64,000 nt of DNA. Origin: Rhabditoides inermis. Taxonomy: Eukaryota > Nematoda > Chromadorea > Rhabditida > Rhabditidae. The notes under the pieces are model-generated. The model did not search any database and was not told the DNA's origin. It saw nothing but the letters and a program-made list of their open reading frames with translations. Positions 57,501-64,000 of the stretch are shown piece after piece. The stretch lies in NCBI GenBank assembly GCA_963966185.1, contig CAWZYM010000004.1, positions 264,940-328,939 of the forward strand, written 5' to 3'. Each line of letters starts with the position of its first letter. The first letter of the stretch is position 1. Made by a program: the position numbers and the translations under genes.

Positions 57501-59305
57501 CCCCCTCTCTTCTTCTCCCTCCCCTCCCTCCCCTCTCTCCCTCTCTCCTTCTCCCTCCCTCCCCTCCCTCCCCTCCCTCCCCTCTCCCCCTCTCTCCCTC
57601 TCTCCCTCCCCTCTCTCCCCTCTCTCCCTCTCCCCCTCTCTCCTTCTCCCTCCCCCTTCTCCCCTCTCTCCCTCTCTTCTTCTCCCTCCCCTATTTCCCC
57701 TCTCTCCCTCTCTCCTTCTCCCTCCCCTCCCTCCCCTCTCTCCCTCTCTCCTTCTCCCTCCCCTCCCTCCCCTCTCTCCCCTCTCTCCCTCTATCCTTCT
57801 CCCTCCCCTCTCTCCCTCTCTCCCTCTCTCCCTCTCTCCCTCTCTCCCTCTCTCCCTCTCTTCCTCACCACCCACTCAGGCGACGTGTTGGGTGAGCGCA
57901 TCGTGTGGGTGGGCGGCTCGTCGGACACGCTGCTCGCTCTATCGGAGGGAGGGGATCTGTTCCTCTGGGGCCAGAACGAGTACGGTCAGGGTGGCGAGCA
58001 TAACGAGAGGCATATTCAGGTGGGGAATTGAATTGAATTTATTACTGTAGTAATCTGCGTCACACATCAACAATCAAAACAATCAACAATCGAAACATGA
58101 ATTTTGCATGGATTTTGGGAACAGCGTTTCTCTGTATCTGACCCTTTTCGTTGCAGTAGTGTATTAGAGGCATGAGTTGTTGTCCGAGACTGACCACTTT
58201 TTTCCCAAGCAGTCGTTTTGAAACACTGTATGGACGATCAAAGCATCGAAGGCAGTTGCGACGTGTTGGGTGAGCGAGAGTTTTTAAGAAACTAGATGAC
58301 ACTTAGAAGTATGTCTCTTCGAAAGTCAATTCCGAAGTGTATCGAAAATACTGATCGCAACTTCCAGTACCGGTCAGTCTCTTCGAAACACTCCCCAATG
58401 CCCCCGAAACACTTCGGAATTGCCGTTCGAATCGTTCTCAGAACACTCCCGAATTGCCTTCGAAATTCTCCCGAATACCCCCGAACACTTCGGAATGTCT
58501 TGCTATGCCTTCGAATCGAAACACTCCCGAATGGCTTTTGAAGAGACTGACCGCACCTTCAGCTGTCGACGGCTCGCCGCGTGTGTCTCTCGTCGCGCAT
58601 CGTGTCAGCCGGCGCCACTGCCTCTGCGATACTCGCGTGCAGGGATGACGGAGGTGCGCGTCGGAATGTCTTGGGATTTCGATATTTTTGAAAAAAAGAC
58701 TTTCTGAAATATCCGCATTGCGACCTTTTGCATGTGTTTTCGAACGAGTACGGACATGCGTTGCAGTTTATTTTGCACCGCAACTTTTGTGAGAGGGCTC
58801 TATGCTCGGTTTTGCAGGTGTTGTGGTGTGGGGCACGGGCCTGCTGGGTCTGGGTCCGGACGTGCAGCGTCTCTCCCGCCCCGTGCTCATGGACCAGCCG
58901 CTGTTCGACGGGAAGAAGGTGAGTAGGTGATCCGCATCATAGAGGTGTCTTTTTGGAAGCGTTTTTGTGTTTATTGCGAAGTGTCATCCCCTTTTTCATT
59001 TGTTTCCTAATTGAAATGTATTGAAAGCCGATGAATGAAAAACTGATGACTGATGGATGGATTGATTGATCATTGATGGATGGATTGAATCATTGATCAT
59101 TAATGGATTGATTGATTGATCATTGATGGATTGATTGATTGATCATTGATGGATTGATTGATTGATTGATCACCAGGTGTCGTGGGTGTCTGCCGGCAAC
59201 ACGGCGATGTGCGCGGTGAGCGAGGCGGGCCGCGTCTTCACGTGGGGACAGAACAGACACGGACTGCTCGGACTGGGGGGAGAGAAGGACCAGCTGTTCC
59301 CCTTC

Positions 59306-59340
<35 letters not shown>

Positions 59341-59421
59341 ACTCCCTTGTAGGTGACTCTGGCGGGAGACGTTCGCTCGGTGAGCATGGGACCCGACCAC
59401 ACACTCTTTCTCACCAAGTAA
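54508..59421 (+). CDS. RCC1L (WBSCR16)-like mitochondrial RCC1-repeat protein
   Basis: Twelve exons: 54508-54615, 54672-54776, 55064-55162, 55468-55576, 56129-56256, 56373-56474, 56664-56748, 57880-58019, 58563-58653, 58818-58918, 59177-59308, 59353-59421; 422 residues. RCC1L is a seven-bladed propeller in mitochondria, linked to OPA1-related GTPase exchange and mitoribosome assembly. Blades are visible as YGCGLSASGSLAIPS, SISAGRAHSLVATTSGVYAF, IYSFGLNEDGQCGTG, LFLWGQNEYGQGG, VVVWGTGLLGLGPD and FTWGQNRHGLLGLGGEKDQL, tracking human RCC1L from end to end. The basic, Arg/Lys-rich N-terminus could be a mitochondrial presequence. Intron 7 is the 1.1 kb polypyrimidine tract, introns 4 and 8 contain MITE or SINE-like copies near the acceptor. 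AATAAA is at 59613. Confidence 0.88.
55609..55735. mobile_element. MITE copy in RCC1L intron 4
   Basis: A palindrome from TAGCGGCCAGTCTTTTCGAAA to GAAGATACTGACCACACC with internal TTCGAAACGCC and its inverse. The same family as the copy at 30903. Confidence 0.7.
55890..56112. repeat. SINE-like repeat in RCC1L intron 4
   Basis: Contains GGACCATTAGAGTACC, a TCAATCAATCAA stretch, TTATCCGGAGTCGTTATATC and CAGTAGTGCCTGAGATGC. It stops 16 bases before exon 5, so it supplies nearly all of the sequence up to the acceptor. Confidence 0.7.
56752..57872 (+). repeat. 1.1 kb CCCTCTCT polypyrimidine satellite in RCC1L intron 7
   Basis: Almost uninterrupted pyrimidines on the plus strand, built from CCCTCTCTCC and CTTCTCCCTCCC units with higher-order repetition of about 50-60 bp. 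Very long open frames on both strands are artefacts of the repeat. Its purine-pyrimidine mirror symmetry could allow triplex (H-DNA) formation. Confidence 0.95.
58366..58558. mobile_element. MITE copy in RCC1L intron 8
   Basis: From CCGGTCAGTCTCTTCGAAA to TTGAAGAGACTGACCGCACC; TTCAG and exon 9 follow directly. Internal CCCCCGAAACACTTCGGAAT matches the copy at 38865. Confidence 0.75.
59050..59176 (+). repeat. GATGGATTGATTGATCATT minisatellite
   Basis: Five or so imperfect units of about 25 bases fill the end of RCC1L intron 10, up to the acceptor of exon 11. Confidence 0.85.
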
Positions 59422-59723
59422 ATATCTGAAATCGAAAGGCACGACTGACTTTCGACGCGATTTACTGTGCACCCTATGGTGATACAGCGTTGTTACTGTC
59501 GTGATTGTCCGGTGCTGGCGTGATAAGTGTGTACGTCTTTCATTGTGTGTCGTAGCGTAGATAGGGTAGATTTGTGTACCGGTTTTCTCGCGAGTGCTCA
59601 AAGAAAGTGTTTAATAAAGAGTTTCTATCGTATACTTGGCGCGTGGGTTTCTATTACCGGTTGGATCACCGTTACGATATCTTGAATCGCTTACTGAAAT
59701 GGATAATTTGTTTGGTGGCAGCA
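59422..59723. other. Intercistronic region, RCC1L to ndx-4
   Basis: RCC1L poly(A) signal AATAAA at 59613-59618, then only ~105 bases to the next ATG. GGTGGCAG ends two bases before that ATG. This is the arrangement of a nematode operon with a trans-spliced downstream gene. Confidence 0.6.
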
Positions 59724-60728
<1,005 letters not shown>

Positions 60729-61415
60729 ATCGAAGACGTCTAAAAGATTCAACCAATTTTCCGGTGTTGTAAAGCTTTTTCCCATTGTGTATGTTGTGGT
60801 AAGAAGTACGTGTTTCGTGATCATTTGTATTTATTTAATATGTTAGATAAACTTTTTTATCAAATAAAGTTCTTTCTATTTTTGTCATTCCCTCTTTAGA
60901 GTGATTCGCGTCGTTTTCCCCGAGTTGCGTCAAAACTTTGCAGAACCTTAGTTAGTCGTGAAGAGAAAGAGTGAGGGAAAGTAGTGTGGGTGTTTTCTTG
61001 ATCCTCTTTCGGTCCTTTTCGAAGACTAGATGGGAGTGTGTGTTATCTCGGAGGGAGATGCGTGTTTGCGTGGCGAAGAGGGAGAGAGATAGAGGGAGGA
61101 GGGAGAGGGAGGAGGAGAGAGAGAGAGAGAGGGAGAGAGAAGGAGGGAGGGAGAAGTGTGATTCTAGATGTAGCCGGCAGATAACAGCAGCGGTGATATT
61201 GGGAAGATTAAAGAGTTGTAGAGACTCTCTTCATGGATGAAATGAGAGTGATTTGATGGTTTTTGTGATAACAAACAAAATGTGTGAAATTATCATCAAT
61301 CACAATTGAGACACGTTTTGTTGTCTTAGATTTGTTGTCATACTGTAAGAAACATGATATTCGGTATTCCATATGGAGAAATACCGTAATGCTTTCTTAT
61401 CCCCTTCTCACTTTT

Positions 61416-61460
<45 letters not shown>

Positions 61461-62261
61461 CGATTGGATCAGTGCATTGCTTCATTTCCGGCGGCGGCAG
61501 GGCCCCCGCAATATCGGAAGGAGCCGCGGTTTCGATGCGGTGGTGCGATAAGAAGCGAGGAGAAAGAGAGGGAGATGAGGAATGGAGCAGAGGGGAGGAG
61601 CGAGGGAGCAGGAGGAGGAGGAGAAGGAGAAGTCCGAGTCCCTATTCCGACTTTGCGCACTTTGGCGCTTCGGCCACATCAAAGTCTCTTGTTGTTTGGA
61701 CAATGTGTCATGCCCGTAACCGTAACGTAGTTCCGACTCGCGTAAAAAGATGAGTGAATCGTTTAGTTGATCAACTCCGCCCACGCGCTCTTATTTACAG
61801 TGCCTGATTGCGGTTTGTTGTAAAGGAATGCGGTGATAGATGATAGTGATGATGATAGTGATGATAGTGATGTGATAGGTGATAGGGTCTCTCTTGGCGG
61901 ACTGGCGATAAGCGATCGCCGGATCGCGAGACGAGAATGAAAATATACGACAACAAATCGAGAGGACACCGCATGGTACGAATGAGACATGGCACAGACA
62001 TGTCTTTTCGAACGGTTGACTTGACTACATCCCAAATCCATATCCCTATCCCCGACAGATTCCCTTATCTCTCCAATCACCAATCTCTCTTTCTCAACGG
62101 CTCTCCTCTGAATCGCTTGCAATCTTTTTCTTTCTTTTAAAAGTTTCCGCCGATCGATCGCTAATGATCGATGTCAAAACAAGCGTTCGCCGCGTCGAAT
62201 GATAAGTTGTGATATTGAAGCGCTATCATCTTATCATCTTATCAGCTGGTGTGTGTGTGAT
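60729..62261. other. 1.5 kb intergenic region, no gene seen
   Basis: Contains the ndx-4 poly(A) signal and GA microsatellites (61080-61160, 61418-61457). A GATGATAGT repeat (61836-61885) and palindromic GATCGATCG sequence near 62152 follow. No supported exon on either strand. Confidence 0.5.
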
Positions 62262-62790
62262 ATGGACGCTGCAGCAGCGTCGTCCCGCAGAAAACAGTCG
62301 AAAACCAGCGAGACGCGCCGGCGACACGTGAGTCATTATCATATAACCATTTATGCTAATCTGCATATATGCTAATTTGCATATTCAGTATTCCGCACAC
62401 GAGAGTGGAGCAGAGGGAGCAGAAGAAGTGATGGAGAAGACGACAGCGCGACTCGAGGACATGCTGCTAATGGCGATCGGTACGTGAAGAATGTGAAGAA
62501 CACCTCTGATGGCTATGTATTGTGTTGTTGTACTGACTATATCACGGCGCGCTCTCCACCATATTCTCTACTCTACCATATCAATCCCTTATCACCGCAT
62601 ATCTTATCTCGACCCGGCAGTGAGTGTGTGTATGTGTGTGTGGTTGTGTGGAAAAGTACTGCGATAGAGAGAGAGCGAGAACGGCTGACCCGCCCTCTCA
62701 CTCACTCACTCACTTCATCTCTCTATCACCATGATTTCACTCGGTCTAAGCATGCCACGATTCAATCTGGCGCCCAGTGAGTCTCTCTCT

Positions 62791-62837
<47 letters not shown>

Positions 62838-63328
62838 TCTCTCTCTCATCTCTTCTCTCTCTCTCTCTCTCTCTCTCTTTTCACACCTCTATCTCAGAAC
62901 GCCGCGTGAAGCTGGAAGCGGAAGACGACTCGGAGAGGGTCCTTCAAGCCGGCGAGACCCTCGGACCCTATCCCGCCCGCTTACTCGCGTCACCCAAGGA
63001 AGGATCAATCACGGTACTAATCATTTCCTTCGTATAGATTGTATTCGATTTACTTCTTCTGCTCTATTGTCGTGCGCATTGTCTACCTATAATCAAAAGT
63101 TTAATCACAAATACGCTGCACCACTCATTACAGCCACATATTTATCTCCATATACGTTACCTGAATAAGCAATGATAACCAACTTAATAAGTATCTTCAA
63201 AAAACTGTATAGGTGACCGACGCGCAGTTTATCGCCTATCATTTCGACGTTTCCGAGCCTCTTCTTCGCTCACTTTCCATCACATCAAAGGAGCGCGACG
63301 ATGCGGAACTGCGTGCTCGTTCAAGTCG
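62262..63328 (+). CDS. Unrecognised gene, first four exons (continues past the window)
   Basis: Exons 62262-62327, 62389-62479, 62898-63013 and 63213-63328 join in frame (phases 0, 1, 0) and leave in phase 2, giving about 129 residues so far. The start MDAAAASSRRKQSKTSETRR is basic and disordered. Next are an acidic helix (EEVMEKTTARLEDMLLMAI), a second charged stretch (RRVKLEAEDDSERVLQAGET), LGPYPARLLASPKEGSIT, and a folded-looking segment (VTDAQFIAYHFDVSEPLLRS). No signal peptide or membrane helix. I recognise no family; the rest of the gene should lie to the right. Confidence 0.6.
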
Positions 63329-63482
63329 GTGAGTCCCTGATCAATCAATTAAGCAATCAATAAATCATTTATCCAAAAGTGCTATATCCCAGTGAGTCTT
63401 AACACTTGCATAGGTTTTGCATAGTCACCATGCGTAGTGATCGCACGCGGCGCTATCACATGCGGATCCGGATAAATTCCAA

Positions 63483-63760
63483 TATACTCACTCACTCACT
63501 CACTCACTCACTCCTCGGCCGATTCTCCGTAGATCATCTGGAGCATTGTCGCTCCTTAGCCGGCGAGCATCGTGTGAACCAGTTCTGACCACTTGACGCG
63601 GTCTTGTGCCATGTCCATAACAGCGTTCATCCACTGCCCGTTGCGAGTGTTCCAAGCTCTGCGGAAAGAAGTGTCTCTCGAGGTAACCTTGGCGCGCCTG
63701 ACACCGCGTAGTACAGTAAGATATTGTTGGGGCCCGACATCCTCCTTCAATTCTGAAATT
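63483..63760 (-). mobile_element. 5'-truncated RTE-type LINE, 3' end only
   Basis: Same 3' end as the element at 12960: a (GAGT)n tail at 63483-63510, then a match of about 95% through the end of the coding frame (DMAQDRVKWSELVHTM). Here GGTAAC continues straight into CTTGGCGCGC, giving the uninterrupted version of the site where the other copy was hit. It stops near ELKEDVG. It may lie in an intron of the unrecognised gene. Confidence 0.8.
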
Positions 63761-64000
63761 CCAATATACATCAATACAATCATTACGCTAGATCAAGGTG
63801 GAACTTTTTTGATTTGATTCTGATCACACTGTTTATCCGGGCTCTTTCATAATCAATCGTAATGTAATCAGTGTTGTGACAACAACTCGAGTCTCGCTGA
63901 TGCACTGATTAGCTCCCGGCGTTATCAATGCTGCTCTTCTGGGAGTGTGATTGCTGTCAGCTGCCTTTCAACGCCTTCTGCCTATTGATACGTCTGATAG
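63761..64000. other. Right edge, no feature seen
   Basis: Presumed intron of the gene starting at 62262; no exon recognised. Confidence 0.4.

Noticed and set aside
56643..58050. Very long open frames (up to ~460 codons) of Ser/Pro/Leu or Arg/Glu
   Set aside because: They arise from the stop-free CCCTCTCT repeat and break the RCC1L splice model.

Overview
The window is nuclear DNA from a nematode. Genes are split into many short exons with GT-AG introns, and each model below keeps the reading frame across its junctions. There is a nematode cuticle collagen with a TATA box, several start codons sit within a few bases of a 3' splice site (a sign of spliced-leader trans-splicing), and the best matches are nematode or animal proteins. 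From memory, the C. elegans counterparts nsun-2, herc-1, the NME6-like kinase, grh-1, ndx-4, timm-23 and jagn-1 lie on chromosome I, so this looks like a conserved chromosome I block in another rhabditid-type species. I could not check this. All coordinates are manual splice models.

Layout. 1-1486 (+): 3' end of an NSUN2 RNA methyltransferase gene. 2200-27745 (+): a 34-exon HERC4-type E3 ubiquitin ligase with RCC1 repeats and a C-terminal HECT domain. Its introns hold much of the oddity: an antisense tail-anchored membrane protein gene (6007-6972), an inverted pair of tRNA-like elements with hairpin tails (10498-11594), and a 9.1 kb intron (12084-21192). That intron carries an RTE-type LINE interrupted by a second LINE, plus three antisense genes for small secreted cysteine-rich proteins. 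One of these is built from near-identical 204-bp exon+intron units.

28357-30325 (+): NME6-like nucleoside diphosphate kinase. 31035-35865 (-): Grainyhead transcription factor with two alternative copies of one exon. 36742-40437 (+): C18orf63/DUF4708-like gene with an antisense tRNA-Val(CAC) in an intron. 40732-41761 (+): cuticle collagen. 42168-46640 (+): two C2H2 zinc-finger genes. 48936-50268 (+): small cysteine-rich membrane protein. 50971-52518 (-): TIM23. 53051-54128 (-): Jagunal. 54508-59421 (+): RCC1L, with a 1.1 kb polypyrimidine intron. 59724-60728 (+): Ap4A hydrolase (NUDT2/ndx-4), probably in an operon with RCC1L. From 62262 (+): start of an unrecognised gene that runs off the edge.

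The genes are mostly conserved housekeeping or developmental functions (RNA modification, ubiquitination, mitochondrial import and ribosome or GTPase support, ER organisation, cuticle) and do not form one pathway. Novelty is concentrated in introns: nested genes, a palindromic MITE family whose ends lie next to 3' splice sites, short duplications spanning exon-intron junctions, and long CT/GA tracts.
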